NCBI GenBank assembly: GCA_963625685.1
Contig: CAVFTR010000004.1
Coordinates: forward strand, 62,001 to 126,000
Length of the DNA stretch: 64,000 nt
Direction of reading: 5' to 3'
Origin: F23-B02 sp963625685
GTDB taxonomy: Bacteria > Bacillota > Clostridia > Oscillospirales > Oscillospiraceae
Notes under the pieces: model-generated
Told to the model about the DNA's origin: nothing
The model's database searches: none
Seen by the model: the letters and a program-made list of their open reading frames with translations, nothing else
In this document: positions 1 to 8,799 of the stretch, one piece after another
How the letters are laid out: every line of letters starts with the position of its first letter
How positions within the stretch are numbered: position 1 is the stretch's first letter
Translations under genes and position numbers: made by a program

Positions 1-33
1 AAGAAAAAGCCGGCCCTGGGCCGGCTTTTTCTT
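1..33 (-). terminator. Intrinsic terminator behind megL
   Basis: A perfect 15-bp inverted repeat with a 3-nt loop has a GC core flanked by A5 and T5 runs, so it can terminate in either direction. It sits 8 bp past the stop of the methionine gamma-lyase gene on the minus strand. The gene on its other side is outside the window. Confidence 0.85.
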
Positions 34-41
34 GCTTTAGC

Positions 42-1244
42 TCAGATCTGCCTAAAGGCCTGCTCAAAGTCGGCGATTATATCGTCGACATTCTCCAGAC
101 CGACGGAGAGGCGGATAAGCCCCGCGGATATACCGGCGGTCCTGAGCTCCTCCGGCCCGTAGGTGGAGTGCGTCATGGACGCGGGGTGCTCCACGAGCGT
201 TTCGGCGTCGCCGAGCGACACCGCGATGGTGCACAGCTTAAGCGAGTTGCAGAACTTCATTCCGGCCTCCTTGCCGCCCTTTATCTCGAACGAGATCATG
301 CCGCCGAAGTCGCGCATCTGGCGCGCGGCGATGTCATGGCCGGGGTGCGAGGGCAGGCCGGGATAATTTACGTGCTCGACCTTGTCGCTTTCGTACAGGT
401 ACTGCGCGATCTTCTTTGCGCTCTCCGTGTGGCGCGCGACGCGTATCTCAAGGGTCTTGAGGCCGCGCAGGATGAGCCATGCCTCGAAGGGGCCGAGCGT
501 GGAGCCCGTCATGTCCTTGAGACCGAACATCTTCACGCGCGTTATGAACTCAGCCGAGCCGACGACGAAGCCGGCGATAACGTCGCCGTGGCCGTTGAGG
601 TACTTCGTCGCCGAGTGGACGACCACGTCCGCGCCGAGACTGAGCGGATTCTGGAGCGCGGGGGAGGCGAAAGTGTTGTCGCACACGACCATGATACCGG
701 GATCGTACTCATGCGAAAGCCTTGCTATGAGCTCGATGTCGGTTATCTTGAGGTTCGGGTTTGCCGGGGTCTCGAGATAAACGGCGACGGTGTTTTCCCT
801 GAGATTTGCCTTGAGGTTTTCGGGCTTTGAGAGGTCCGTGAAGGTCACCTCGACGCCGTACTCCGTCATGCCGTGGCTCAGCAGCGCGAAGGTGCAGCCG
901 TACAGCGTCTCGTCTGCGATGATGTGCTTGCCCGCGCCCGCTATCGACCACAGGCAGGAGGATATCGCGCCCATGCCGGAGGCCGCCGCGGCGCAGGCCT
1001 CGCCGCCCTCGAGCGCGGCTATCTTGTTTTCGACCACCGTTGTCGTGGGATTGCCGAGGCGGCTGTAGATGTATCCGCCCTCCTCGCCGGCAAAGCGGCG
1101 GCCGCCCTGCTCGCAGTTTTCAAAGTAAAAGGTCGAGGTCTGGTAGATGGGCATCGTCAGGGAGCCGTACTGCGTATCCCTGATATTGCCCGCGTGGACT
1201 GCACGTGTGCCGAAGCCGGCATTTTCAAGCATTTCTTTTTCCAT
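42..1244 (-). CDS. megL: L-methionine gamma-lyase (Cys/Met metabolism PLP enzyme)
   Basis: PLP-dependent enzyme predicted to split L-methionine into methanethiol, 2-oxobutyrate and ammonia in the cytoplasm. The 400-aa length fits the Cys/Met metabolism family. The PLP lysine lies in SATKYLNGHGD (about K214). A cysteine in LYGCTFALL (about C117) matches the active-site Cys that separates methionine gamma-lyases from cystathionine gamma-synthases and lyases; this is family knowledge. The ATG at 1244 is preferred over an upstream in-frame TTG at 1256 because a GGAG lies 6 nt before it. The gene is monocistronic between its own consensus promoter and a terminator. A related gamma-lyase cannot be fully excluded. 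Confidence 0.87.
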   Translation of the reverse strand: MEKEMLENAGFGTRAVHAGNIRDTQYGSLTMPIYQTSTFYFENCEQGGRRFAGEEGGYIYSRLGNPTTTVVENKIAALEGGEACAAAASGMGAISSCLWSIAGAGKHIIADETLYGCTFALLSHGMTEYGVEVTFTDLSKPENLKANLRENTVAVYLETPANPNLKITDIELIARLSHEYDPGIMVVCDNTFASPALQNPLSLGADVVVHSATKYLNGHGDVIAGFVVGSAEFITRVKMFGLKDMTGSTLGPFEAWLILRGLKTLEIRVARHTESAKKIAQYLYESDKVEHVNYPGLPSHPGHDIAARQMRDFGGMISFEIKGGKEAGMKFCNSLKLCTIAVSLGDAETLVEHPASMTHSTYGPEELRTAGISAGLIRLSVGLENVDDIIADFEQAFRQI

Positions 1245-1300
1245 TTCGATCTCCAATCATTATAAATTTTAATTTCCATATTACTTTCCCTTATACTCGG

Positions 1301-1329
1301 ATTATATATTATCGACAAAAACATGTCAA
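1301..1329 (-). promoter_or_regulatory. Sigma-A promoter of megL
   Basis: On the minus strand TTGACA (1329-1324) and TATAAT (1306-1301) are separated by exactly 17 bp, a full consensus match. The leader would be about 50 nt and AT-rich. No riboswitch or operator was recognised in it. Confidence 0.85.
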
Positions 1330-1360
1330 GGCGATATCCGGCTTTATGTCATATCTTACA

Positions 1361-1403
1361 ATAAAAAAAACACAGCTCCCCGTCGTTCTGAAACGGGGAG
1401 CTG
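1361..1403 (-). terminator. Terminator of the GntR-ABC operon
   Basis: An 11-bp perfect stem (CAGCTCCCCGT with its complement) is followed on the minus strand by an eight-base T run. It lies 10 bp behind the permease stop codon. Confidence 0.85.
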
Positions 1404-1412
1404 CTTCTGCTT

Positions 1413-3224
1413 TTAATTAATTGTTTCCGTATCGACCGCACCGTCGACCGCCCAGTCCGGATCGAGCAGATCGATGCCGAGCTTTTCCTTGACCCAGGAG
1501 ATGCAGCTCGTGCAGCCGGTGTTTATCTCGCAGGTGAGACCCGCGTAGTTGGGATAGCCCGGCTTTGCGTCGTCATCGGCAAGCTCGAGCGTTATGGTCG
1601 CAAGATAGTACGGGCCCGAGCCTGTGATATAGCGTCCGGCCTTGACGTCCGGAATGAGTGCGTTGTGGTAAAAATCAACAGCCTGTTCGGGAGTGAGAGG
1701 GAAATGTCCGGCGTCGGTGCTTGTCGCGGAGAACACCGAGTAGACGCAGTGGTCGGCCTCGACGGGGATGGTCGGCGTGAAGCGCTCAAGCAGTATATAG
1801 GGGGAATTGAGCAGCTCGTAGTATTTTTCATAGTTTTCGTCGCCGTTGAGAATATCATACCCCCTTGTTATCACCTGCCCGCTCTTGAGCACATATCGGA
1901 AGCTGATATATTCGGAGTTTTCGTAGTTGAGGTCAAGAGACTTGTATCTGTCCATGTCCTTTATGATGCTCTCATGCAGCGCGCGGAACTCGGCGATGCC
2001 CTCTCTGCTGCGGACCTCTCCGCCGTTGCCCGTGGTTGTGTAGCTTATGTACTCGATCCTGCTCTCCTCGGGAACGTAGCGGCCTATGCCGAACACGTCG
2101 AGGTCGCAGCCGAGCGTGAACACCGCGCACAGGCAGCACACGACGATAAAGCCGACCCAGCCGTCGTGGAAGACGTGGAAGCTCTTTTCGAGCAGCATCC
2201 TCGCGCCGAAGTAGCCGACGAGGGCGAAGATAATGAGGCTCGGTATCATGATGACGACCGACAGCGAGGGATTGTTGAATATCGCGTACAGCAGGTTGTA
2301 CAGCAGCAGACCGCCGCACAGCGCGGAGCAGGCCGTGACACCGTATTTGAACACGGGTCTCAGGCAGCGCACGGCGACAATGTCTCCGGCTGTCTCCATC
2401 CTGCGCTTTCTGTAGACCAGCAGCGCAGCGGCGGAGAAAAGAAGCCCTGCGGCGCAGTAGATGACCGTTGCGGTCCAGTGAGTATAGCTGACTGAAACAA
2501 GGGAGCTCACGTCGTTGAGCATGTCATAGTCATATACATTTTCAAGCTCGAAGTTTCCGAGCATGTAGACGACGGGGGAGAGGAAGTCGAGCACGCAGTT
2601 AAACGAAAATGAGTCCATACCCCAGATAAGGAGGGAAAAATGCGCCCTTACGATGGCCTCCATGCCGACGACGATGAAGTTAAAGATGAAAAACAGCACC
2701 GGGAGCGCGACTATGCTGCCGGTCATGACGGCGGTTATCGCGGCCATGCCGAAAAAGAGCAGGAACTGCATCGAGTATGCGCCGAACCATGACATAACGG
2801 CCTCGAACGCAGCCGCCGTGTCCGATACCGCGCCGAGCGAGAAAACGAAGGTCAGCAGCGCGATCACAAGGTTTGCGCAGATAACGGCTGCCACGCCTCC
2901 GAGCCAGACAGAGCCGAACACCGTCTCACGGCGCAGCGGCAGGGAGGCTACGAGCCCCGTGCTGCGGGAGCTGTACATGAAGCTGAACACGGCCATCGCG
3001 GTTATTATCGCCATCAGGCATGAGACGATAGGGGAGGCAAATACGGCGCCGCGCGCTATGCCGAGCACAAAATCATATGCCCTGTTCTGTCCTATACCGT
3101 TAAAGAGCGTCAACATCGGCATGAACAGGAACCAGCCGCCGAAGTGGACAAACCACAGCGGCCAGAAGCGCCGGAGCGTGCTTTTGAAAAGCCCTGCGTT
3201 AAAGAACGATATCTTTGACTTCAT
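1413..3224 (-). CDS. ABC transporter permease, YtrC-like, with large C-terminal extracytoplasmic domain
   Basis: 603-aa membrane protein. The first 380 residues carry about eight hydrophobic segments. A further segment is followed by roughly 220 polar residues that probably lie outside the cell and resemble the C-terminal domain of YtrC-type permeases. The ATG at 3224 has a GGGAGGTG ribosome site 7 nt upstream; the longer reading frame to 3320 begins inside the ATPase gene and lacks such a site. The gene overlaps the ATPase gene by 26 bp, so the two are probably translationally coupled. Context of a GntR/YtrA regulator and ATPase suggests an envelope-stress or peptide-responsive exporter. The substrate is unknown. 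Confidence 0.75.
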   Translation of the reverse strand: MKSKISFFNAGLFKSTLRRFWPLWFVHFGGWFLFMPMLTLFNGIGQNRAYDFVLGIARGAVFASPIVSCLMAIITAMAVFSFMYSSRSTGLVASLPLRRETVFGSVWLGGVAAVICANLVIALLTFVFSLGAVSDTAAAFEAVMSWFGAYSMQFLLFFGMAAITAVMTGSIVALPVLFFIFNFIVVGMEAIVRAHFSLLIWGMDSFSFNCVLDFLSPVVYMLGNFELENVYDYDMLNDVSSLVSVSYTHWTATVIYCAAGLLFSAAALLVYRKRRMETAGDIVAVRCLRPVFKYGVTACSALCGGLLLYNLLYAIFNNPSLSVVIMIPSLIIFALVGYFGARMLLEKSFHVFHDGWVGFIVVCCLCAVFTLGCDLDVFGIGRYVPEESRIEYISYTTTGNGGEVRSREGIAEFRALHESIIKDMDRYKSLDLNYENSEYISFRYVLKSGQVITRGYDILNGDENYEKYYELLNSPYILLERFTPTIPVEADHCVYSVFSATSTDAGHFPLTPEQAVDFYHNALIPDVKAGRYITGSGPYYLATITLELADDDAKPGYPNYAGLTCEINTGCTSCISWVKEKLGIDLLDPDWAVDGAVDTETIN

Positions 3225-4092
3225 AGTCTGCACCTCCCAGCTCGTAAATAAATATCTCCTCAAGCGTAAGCGGAACAAAGTCCATAAACAGCGGCCTGCA
3301 CACAGCGAGCCTTTCCTCAAGCTCCGCCGTCGTGCCGTGCAGTATCATCGTCTGCAATCTGCCCGTGGACGAGGTGTGCAGAATATCGAGCCCCTCGGGG
3401 AGCTCCGTGCCGTCCGGCAGCGCAAGCTGCATCTTGACGATGCCCTCCTGAAGCTCGCTGAGGCTGCGCTCTATCATTATCCTGCCCCTGTTCATTATGC
3501 CGACGTGGTCGCAGACGTCCTCAAGCTCACGCAGATTGTGCGAGGAAACGAGCACCGTCGTCTCGTTTTCGGCAACGTCAGCCATGACGATGCTCCATAT
3601 CTGCCGGCGCATCACGGGGTCGAGACCGTCCACCGGCTCGTCGAGCACCAGAACGTCGGGCCTGAGAGCCATCATCATCCAGAACGCGGCCTGCTTCTGC
3701 ATGCCCTTTGACAGCTTGCGCATCTGACGCTTGCGGTCAAGGTCGAACACCTCGCCGAGCTTATCAAAGCGCTCTGTGTCAAACTGCGGGTAAATGCTGC
3801 GGTAGAAGCTCGCCATCTCGCCGATGCTGGCGTTTGCAAAGAAAAATATATCGTCGGGGATATATGCGATACGGTTTTTGACCGGCGGATTTTCAAAAAC
3901 GGGCTGCCCGTCAACGAGTACATCGCCGGAGTCCTGCCTGTATATGCCGGTCAGATGGCGGATTATCGTGCTTTTTCCCGCGCCGTTGGGTCCCACGAGG
4001 CCGTACACCGAGCCTTTGGGAACGCTCATGCTCAGCTCGTCGAGCGCGCGGAAGCCGTCAAACTCCTTGACGACGTTTCTTATCTCAATCAT
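3199..4092 (-). CDS. ABC transporter ATP-binding protein (YtrB-like)
   Basis: 297-aa nucleotide-binding subunit pairing with the permease that follows. Visible motifs are Walker A GPNGAGKST near residue 38, a degenerate signature LSKGMQKQ, Walker B VLVLDEPVDGLDP and a switch histidine in VSSHN. The last 80 residues are an accessory C-terminal domain typical of this exporter class. The ATG at 4092 has AGGAGA 8 nt upstream; an in-frame TTG at 4098 sits only 2 nt from it and is less likely. It overlaps the regulator gene by 8 bp. Confidence 0.82.
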   Translation of the reverse strand: MIEIRNVVKEFDGFRALDELSMSVPKGSVYGLVGPNGAGKSTIIRHLTGIYRQDSGDVLVDGQPVFENPPVKNRIAYIPDDIFFFANASIGEMASFYRSIYPQFDTERFDKLGEVFDLDRKRQMRKLSKGMQKQAAFWMMMALRPDVLVLDEPVDGLDPVMRRQIWSIVMADVAENETTVLVSSHNLRELEDVCDHVGIMNRGRIMIERSLSELQEGIVKMQLALPDGTELPEGLDILHTSSTGRLQTMILHGTTAELEERLAVCRPLFMDFVPLTLEEIFIYELGGADYEVKDIVL

Positions 4093-4450
4093 TGTCAAGC
4101 TCTCCTTTCAGGCGCTGCGAAAGCATCTGCTTGGTAACGCCGACATAGCCAAGCTCCGTGACGAGCTCGTCGAATTTGCCGATGAGCTCCGCGCGGCGCA
4201 GAGCCTCGGCCTCGTCGTTGGAGCAGACGAAGCTGCCCTTGCCGGGCACGGAACAGATATAGCCCTCGGCCTCCAGCTCGCGGTAGGCGCGCTGGATCGT
4301 GCTGGGGTTGATGGCAAGTCCGGTCGCCATTTCGCGCACGGAGCTTATCTTGCTGCCGGCAGGCAGCGCCCCGGATGCGATCAGGCGGCGCATCCCGTCC
4401 TTTATCTGTTCATATATAGGACGCGGATCCCGGAAGTTTATGCTGATCAC
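4085..4450 (-). CDS. GntR family transcriptional regulator (YtrA subfamily)
   Basis: 121-aa repressor with an N-terminal winged helix (about residues 10-75; SSVREMATGL recognition region and GKGSFV wing end) and only a short C-terminal helical tail. This is the YtrA architecture, which dimerises without a large effector domain. It is first in the operon, as usual for YtrA systems that control their own ABC exporter. A perfect inverted repeat TGTATG-N9-CATACA sits over the predicted transcription start of its promoter and is the likely autoregulatory operator. Confidence 0.85.
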   Translation of the reverse strand: MISINFRDPRPIYEQIKDGMRRLIASGALPAGSKISSVREMATGLAINPSTIQRAYRELEAEGYICSVPGKGSFVCSNDEAEALRRAELIGKFDELVTELGYVGVTKQMLSQRLKGELDND

Positions 4451-4472
4451 TGTTCGATCCCTCCATAGTAAC

Positions 4473-4493
4473 TGTATGGTTCGTTCTCATACA
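4473..4493 (-). promoter_or_regulatory. Candidate GntR/YtrA operator
   Basis: Perfect palindrome TGTATG-N9-CATACA located just downstream of the -10 box, at the predicted transcription start of the GntR operon. Binding there would block initiation. Symmetry and position are seen directly; the identity of the binding protein is inferred. Confidence 0.6.
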
Positions 4494-4496
4494 CTT

Positions 4497-4525
4497 AATA
4501 TACACGCGCACATATGGATTGTCAA
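4497..4525 (-). promoter_or_regulatory. Sigma-A promoter of the GntR-ABC operon
   Basis: On the minus strand TTGACA (4525-4520) and TATATT (4502-4497) with a 17-bp spacer. The start of transcription would fall near 4490, inside the palindromic operator. Confidence 0.8.
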
Positions 4526-4635
4526 GCGCTTTTTGAAAAAATGCCTAAAAATATATATGTATGCAGCTGCGAAATTGTTAAGCTATTTTCCTTGCTTATG
4601 CAGCGGAAAAATGCTAAAATAAAATGCTATATTAG

Positions 4636-4641
4636 TATAAT
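4636..4641 (+). promoter_or_regulatory. -10 box of the long plus-strand operon
   Basis: A TATAAT hexamer ends 9 nt before the methyltransferase ATG. The -35 region shows no good match. If used, the transcript would begin only two or three nucleotides before the first ATG, so the message would be leaderless or nearly so; an ATG in the same frame follows 6 nt later. Confidence 0.45.
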
Positions 4642-4650
4642 AGGTAAGGT

Positions 4651-5520
4651 ATGCATATGTGGATATCGGATAAGTGGCAGGACTTTGAGCTCATCGACTG
4701 CTCAAAGGGCGAAAAGCTCGAGCGCTGGGGAAGGTTTTATCTTGTGCGCCCCGACCCTCAGGCCATATGGGACACGCCGCGCACAGACACCAGATGGAGC
4801 ATGCGCGACGCGCGCTACCGCAGAAGCCAGACAGGCGGCGGAGCCTGGGACAAGGGCGGTCTTCCGGCGAGCTGGAGGATAAGCTACGGCGAGCTCAGCT
4901 TCAACGTAAAGCCCATGAACTTCAAGCATACCGGCCTTTTTCCCGAGCAGGCCTGCAACTGGGACTTTGCCATGCAGAAGATACGTGCGGCGGGACGGCC
5001 GATAAGCGTTTTGAACCTTTTCGCGTACACGGGCGCGGCTACCGTCGCCTGCGCCAGGGCCGGGGCCAGCGTGTGCCATGTCGACGCTGCCAGGGGCATG
5101 GTCTCCTGGGGCAGGGAAAACGCCGCGGCGTCGGGGCTTGCCGACGCTCCGATACGCTGGATAGTCGACGACTGCGCGAAGTTCGTCGAGCGCGAGATAC
5201 GCAGAGGCAGACGCTACGACGCTATCATCATGGACCCGCCGTCCTACGGGCGCGGCCCCGGCGGCGAGGTCTGGAAGCTCGAGCAGAATCTCTGGCCCTT
5301 CGTGTCGCTGTGCGCGGACGTGCTGTCGGACGACCCGCTGTTTGTGATAATAAACTCCTACACCACGGGCCTGTCGCCCTCGGTGCTGTCATACGTTGCC
5401 GAGAGCATATTTACGAAAAAATTCGGCGGGCGCTCGGAGAGCCGCGAGCTCGGCCTGCCGGTCACCGCTTCCGGCCTCGTGCTGCCCTGCGGCGCGGCCT
5501 GCCGGTGGGAAAGGGACTGA
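4651..5520 (+). CDS. Class I SAM-dependent methyltransferase, RlmI/RlmK-like rRNA methyltransferase
   Basis: 289-aa cytoplasmic methyltransferase. The SAM-binding loop is VLNLFAYTGAAT (about residues 129-140), followed by the acidic strand end VDAARGMVSWGRENA and the catalytic-type motif IIMDPPSYGRG. This DPPSY arrangement is typical of RlmI/RlmK/RlmL-type enzymes that methylate 23S rRNA, though the N-terminal PUA domain of RlmI is absent. The target base cannot be read from sequence. It heads a long operon; the next gene starts 2 bp after the stop. No strong ribosome site precedes the first ATG. Confidence 0.78.
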   Translation: MHMWISDKWQDFELIDCSKGEKLERWGRFYLVRPDPQAIWDTPRTDTRWSMRDARYRRSQTGGGAWDKGGLPASWRISYGELSFNVKPMNFKHTGLFPEQACNWDFAMQKIRAAGRPISVLNLFAYTGAATVACARAGASVCHVDAARGMVSWGRENAAASGLADAPIRWIVDDCAKFVEREIRRGRRYDAIIMDPPSYGRGPGGEVWKLEQNLWPFVSLCADVLSDDPLFVIINSYTTGLSPSVLSYVAESIFTKKFGGRSESRELGLPVTASGLVLPCGAACRWERD

Positions 5521-5521
5521 A

Positions 5522-6355
5522 ATGAGCAGCATAATCAGCATAAAAAATGTGCATTACACCTACCCCGGCGACGATATGGAGAGCCTGTGCGGGCTCTCGC
5601 TCGAGATAGAAAAGGGCAGCTTCGTCGCGGTGCTCGGTCACAACGGCTCGGGAAAGAGCACTCTTGCAAAGCATTTGAACGCCATCCTCACGCCCACGGA
5701 GGGCGAGGTGCTCGTAAACGGGATGAGCACCGCCGATGAGGACCGGCTTCTCGATATCCGCCGCACGGTCGGCATGGTCTTTCAGAATCCCGATAACCAG
5801 ATAGTCGCGAACGTCGTCGAGGACGACGTCGCCTTCGCACCGGAAAACCTCGGCGTTGCGCCGGAGGAGATACGGCAGCGCGTGGATACGGCCTTGAAGC
5901 AGGTGGACATGTATGAGTTCCGCCTGCACGCGCCGCATCTTCTGTCCGGCGGGCAGAAGCAGCGGGTGGCGATAGCGGGAGTTATCGCAATGGAGCCCGA
6001 GGTCATCGTGCTCGACGAGCCGACGGCAATGCTCGACCCCCGCGGCAGGGCCGAGGTCATAGACACCGTAACGAGGCTCTGCCGCGAAAAGGGCATAACG
6101 GTCGTCCTGATAACGCATCATATGTCCGAGTGCATCGGGGCCGACCGCGTCATCGTCATGTCAAACGGCCACGTTATCGCAGACGACAGCCCCGAGCTCG
6201 TGTTTTCTCAGGTCGGGCTCATGAAAAGCGAGGGACTTACGGTGCCGGCCACGACCGAGCTCATGTATGAGCTCAACAAAAACGGCTTTCATCTGCCGCT
6301 GACGACGCTCGGAGTTTCCGAATGTGCAAGGGAAATCGCAAAGGAATTAAGATAA
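5522..6355 (+). CDS. ecfA1: ECF transporter energy-coupling ATPase EcfA1
   Basis: 277-aa ATPase of the shared (group II) energy-coupling-factor vitamin and metal importers. Walker A GHNGSGKST, Q-loop FQNPDNQ, signature LLSGGQKQR, Walker B VIVLDEPTAMLDP and the switch histidine in LITHH are all present. FQNPDNQ is typical of the EcfA1 member of the heterodimer. A GGGAAAGG-type ribosome site overlaps the end of the upstream gene. It works with the adjacent EcfA2 and EcfT and would serve several S components encoded elsewhere; none is adjacent. Confidence 0.92.
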   Translation: MSSIISIKNVHYTYPGDDMESLCGLSLEIEKGSFVAVLGHNGSGKSTLAKHLNAILTPTEGEVLVNGMSTADEDRLLDIRRTVGMVFQNPDNQIVANVVEDDVAFAPENLGVAPEEIRQRVDTALKQVDMYEFRLHAPHLLSGGQKQRVAIAGVIAMEPEVIVLDEPTAMLDPRGRAEVIDTVTRLCREKGITVVLITHHMSECIGADRVIVMSNGHVIADDSPELVFSQVGLMKSEGLTVPATTELMYELNKNGFHLPLTTLGVSECAREIAKELR

Positions 6356-6356
6356 T

Positions 6357-7223
6357 ATGTCAGAGATAAAAGCAAGCGGTCTGAGCCATGTCTACAGCGC
6401 GGACACGCCCTTTGAAAAGATAGCGATAAACGACGTCAGCGTCGGGATACCGCACGGCCAGCTCGTCGGCCTTATCGGCCATACGGGCTCGGGCAAGAGC
6501 ACCTTCATCCAGCACCTGAACGGACTTCTCGTCCCGTCGGAAGGCAGGGTGCTCGTCGACGGGGTCGATATAAACAGCGACAAGAAGGCCTCGCGCGACG
6601 TGAGATTCAAGGTCGGACTCGTGTTTCAGTACCCGGAGTACCAGCTTTTCGAGGAAACGGTGTACGCGGATATCGCCTTCGGCCCGAGGAACATGAAGCT
6701 CTCCGACAGCGAGATAGACGAGCGCGTGCGCGAGGCCGCGGCTCTCGTCGGCGTGGACGAGGGACTTTTCGAGCGCTCGCCGCTCGAGCTCTCGGGTGGG
6801 CAGAAGCGCAGGGTCGCGATAGCCGGAGTCATCGCGATGCGCCCCGGCGTTCTCATCCTCGACGAGCCGACGGCGGGACTCGACCCCGCGGGCTGCCGGA
6901 GAATACTCGAGACCATCTGCGACTACCGCGAAAAGACGGGCTCGACCGTCGTTATCGTCAGCCACAGCATGGACGACGTCGCGAGGATAGCCGACAGGCT
7001 CATCGTCTTCAATCATGGCGGCATACGCTTTGACGGAACGCCGGAAGAGGTGTTTTCAAATCCGGGCGAGCTTTCCGATATCGGCCTTTCCGTCCCCGCG
7101 CCGGCGCAGATAGCAGCAGCGCTGCGCGAGCAGGGCGTTGCGATAGAGGGCTCCGTTTACACCAACGAACAGCTTCTTAAAGCGCTTGTGAAGCTCAAAA
7201 GGGAGGCCGGACGCGATGCTTAA
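6357..7223 (+). CDS. ecfA2: ECF transporter energy-coupling ATPase EcfA2
   Basis: 288-aa partner ATPase. Walker A GHTGSGKST, Q-loop FQYPEYQLFEETV (typical of EcfA2), signature ELSGGQKRR, Walker B VLILDEPTAGLDP and switch histidine in VSHSMDD are intact. It begins one base after the ecfA1 stop codon and overlaps ecfT by 8 bp, the usual gene order of the group II module. Confidence 0.92.
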   Translation: MSEIKASGLSHVYSADTPFEKIAINDVSVGIPHGQLVGLIGHTGSGKSTFIQHLNGLLVPSEGRVLVDGVDINSDKKASRDVRFKVGLVFQYPEYQLFEETVYADIAFGPRNMKLSDSEIDERVREAAALVGVDEGLFERSPLELSGGQKRRVAIAGVIAMRPGVLILDEPTAGLDPAGCRRILETICDYREKTGSTVVIVSHSMDDVARIADRLIVFNHGGIRFDGTPEEVFSNPGELSDIGLSVPAPAQIAAALREQGVAIEGSVYTNEQLLKALVKLKREAGRDA

Positions 7224-8013
7224 GGACATAACCCTCGGCCAGTATTTTCCCGGAGATACCGTCGCGCACAGGCTCGACCCAAGAACGAAGCTGCTGCTGG
7301 TCGTAATATATATAGTAGGCCTTTTCAATGCCACGGGCTTTGCAAGCTACGCCTTTGTGATACTCATAACGGCGCTGAGCATGGCCGTGTCGAGGATAAA
7401 GCCGGCATCGGCGCTCAAGGGGCTCAAGCCGCTTATCATAATAATCATCCTGACCGCTGTGCTCAATATCTTCTACACCGGCGGCACGCCCATTGTCGAG
7501 GGCTGGATAATAACCTGGGAGGGCATCGAGCGCGCGGTGATGATGTCGCTGCGCATAATCCTCCTTATCGTCGGGACCTTCATGCTGACGTACACGACGA
7601 GCCCCATAGCACTCACCGACGGGCTCGAGATCATGATGGGGCCTCTCAAAAAAATAAAGATACCGGTGCATGAGATGAGCATGATGATGAGCATGGCGCT
7701 CAGATTCATCCCCACGCTCATTGAGGAGACAGACAAGATCATGTCCGCGCAGAAGGCGCGCGGCGCCGATTTTGACAGCGGAAATCTGTTCCAGCGCGCA
7801 AGGGCGCTGCTGCCGATACTAGTCCCGCTGTTCGTATCGGCCTTACGGCGCGCGGACGAGCTCGCCGTGGCCATGGAGAGCCGCTGCTACCACGGCGGCG
7901 AGGGCAGAACGAGGATGAAGCAGCTGAGGATGCAGGGAATAGACGCCGCGGCGCTCCTGCTCGGCGCCGTGTTCCTCGCCGCGATCTTCGTCATGAAGCA
8001 CTTCGGACTGTGA
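7216..8013 (+). CDS. ecfT: ECF transporter transmembrane subunit EcfT
   Basis: 265-aa membrane scaffold that links S components to the EcfA1/A2 motor. It has hydrophobic segments near residues 25-70, 100-135 and a final one at 240-262. The two cytoplasmic coupling helices carry Ala-Arg-Gly type motifs: AQKARGAD near residue 175 and the later MESRCYHGG. It follows ecfA2 directly and precedes truA, which matches the common ecfA1-ecfA2-ecfT-truA order in Firmicutes. Confidence 0.92.
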   Translation: MLKDITLGQYFPGDTVAHRLDPRTKLLLVVIYIVGLFNATGFASYAFVILITALSMAVSRIKPASALKGLKPLIIIIILTAVLNIFYTGGTPIVEGWIITWEGIERAVMMSLRIILLIVGTFMLTYTTSPIALTDGLEIMMGPLKKIKIPVHEMSMMMSMALRFIPTLIEETDKIMSAQKARGADFDSGNLFQRARALLPILVPLFVSALRRADELAVAMESRCYHGGEGRTRMKQLRMQGIDAAALLLGAVFLAAIFVMKHFGL

Positions 8014-8024
8014 GGGCGCGGCCG

Positions 8025-8792
8025 ATGAGAAACATTGCCTTGCGCCTTCGCTATGACGGCAGCCGCTACCACGGCTGGCAGGTGCAGAAAAACGACGTCT
8101 CCGTGTGCAGCACGGTGCAGGATGCGCTCTCGAAGATATGCGAGCACCCGGTGAAGCTCACCGGCTGCGGCCGCACCGACGCCGGAGTCCACGCCCTGCG
8201 CTACTGTGCGAATCTCCGCACGGACTGCCGCATACCCATAGACCGCTTTCCGCTGGCGGCAAATTCGCGCCTGCCGGACGATATCGCGGTCGTGGATGCC
8301 GTGGAGGTCGACGAGCGCTTCAACGCGATATCCTCCTGCGTAAAGAAGGAGTATATATATAAGATACACAACTCGAACATCCGCGATCCCTTCCTTGAAA
8401 AGCGGGCCTGCTTTTACCCGCAGGAGCTTGACATGGACAGGATGCAGGCGGCGGCGAAGGCCTTTGAGGGCACGCATGATTTTGCCGCCGTGCGCTCGCT
8501 CGGAACAGTGACGAAGACCACCGTGCGCACGGTGTACGCCTGTACGGCCGTGAAAACGGATGAGCTCATCACCGTTTCCGTCTGCGCCGACGGCTTTTTG
8601 TACAACATGTGCCGCGCCATAGTCGGAACGCTGGTGTACGCGTCCTACGGGAAGATAGAGCCCGGGGATATCCCAAAGCTGCTCGAGCTCGGCGACAGAA
8701 GGCTCACAGGGCCGACGATGCCGCCGCAGGGCTTGTATTTAAACAGAGTGTGGTATGAAGGTCCGGCCGGTATCATGATGCTCAAGGACTGA
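8025..8792 (+). CDS. truA: tRNA pseudouridine(38-40) synthase
   Basis: 255-aa enzyme that isomerises uridines 38-40 in the anticodon stem of tRNAs. The catalytic aspartate lies in GCGRTDAGVHA, and the N-terminal LRYDGSRYHGWQ and later FLYNMCRAIVG blocks are diagnostic. A GTG start 15 bp upstream is in frame, but the ATG at 8025 matches the normal N terminus of the family. In many Firmicutes truA is followed by rplM-rpsI; here an unknown lipoprotein gene follows. Confidence 0.93.
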   Translation: MRNIALRLRYDGSRYHGWQVQKNDVSVCSTVQDALSKICEHPVKLTGCGRTDAGVHALRYCANLRTDCRIPIDRFPLAANSRLPDDIAVVDAVEVDERFNAISSCVKKEYIYKIHNSNIRDPFLEKRACFYPQELDMDRMQAAAKAFEGTHDFAAVRSLGTVTKTTVRTVYACTAVKTDELITVSVCADGFLYNMCRAIVGTLVYASYGKIEPGDIPKLLELGDRRLTGPTMPPQGLYLNRVWYEGPAGIMMLKD

Positions 8793-8799
8793 ATATTCA

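Noticed and set aside
4299..4622. Plus-strand frames across the GntR promoter region
   Set aside because: They run through a consensus promoter and operator, have no ribosome site and resemble no protein family.
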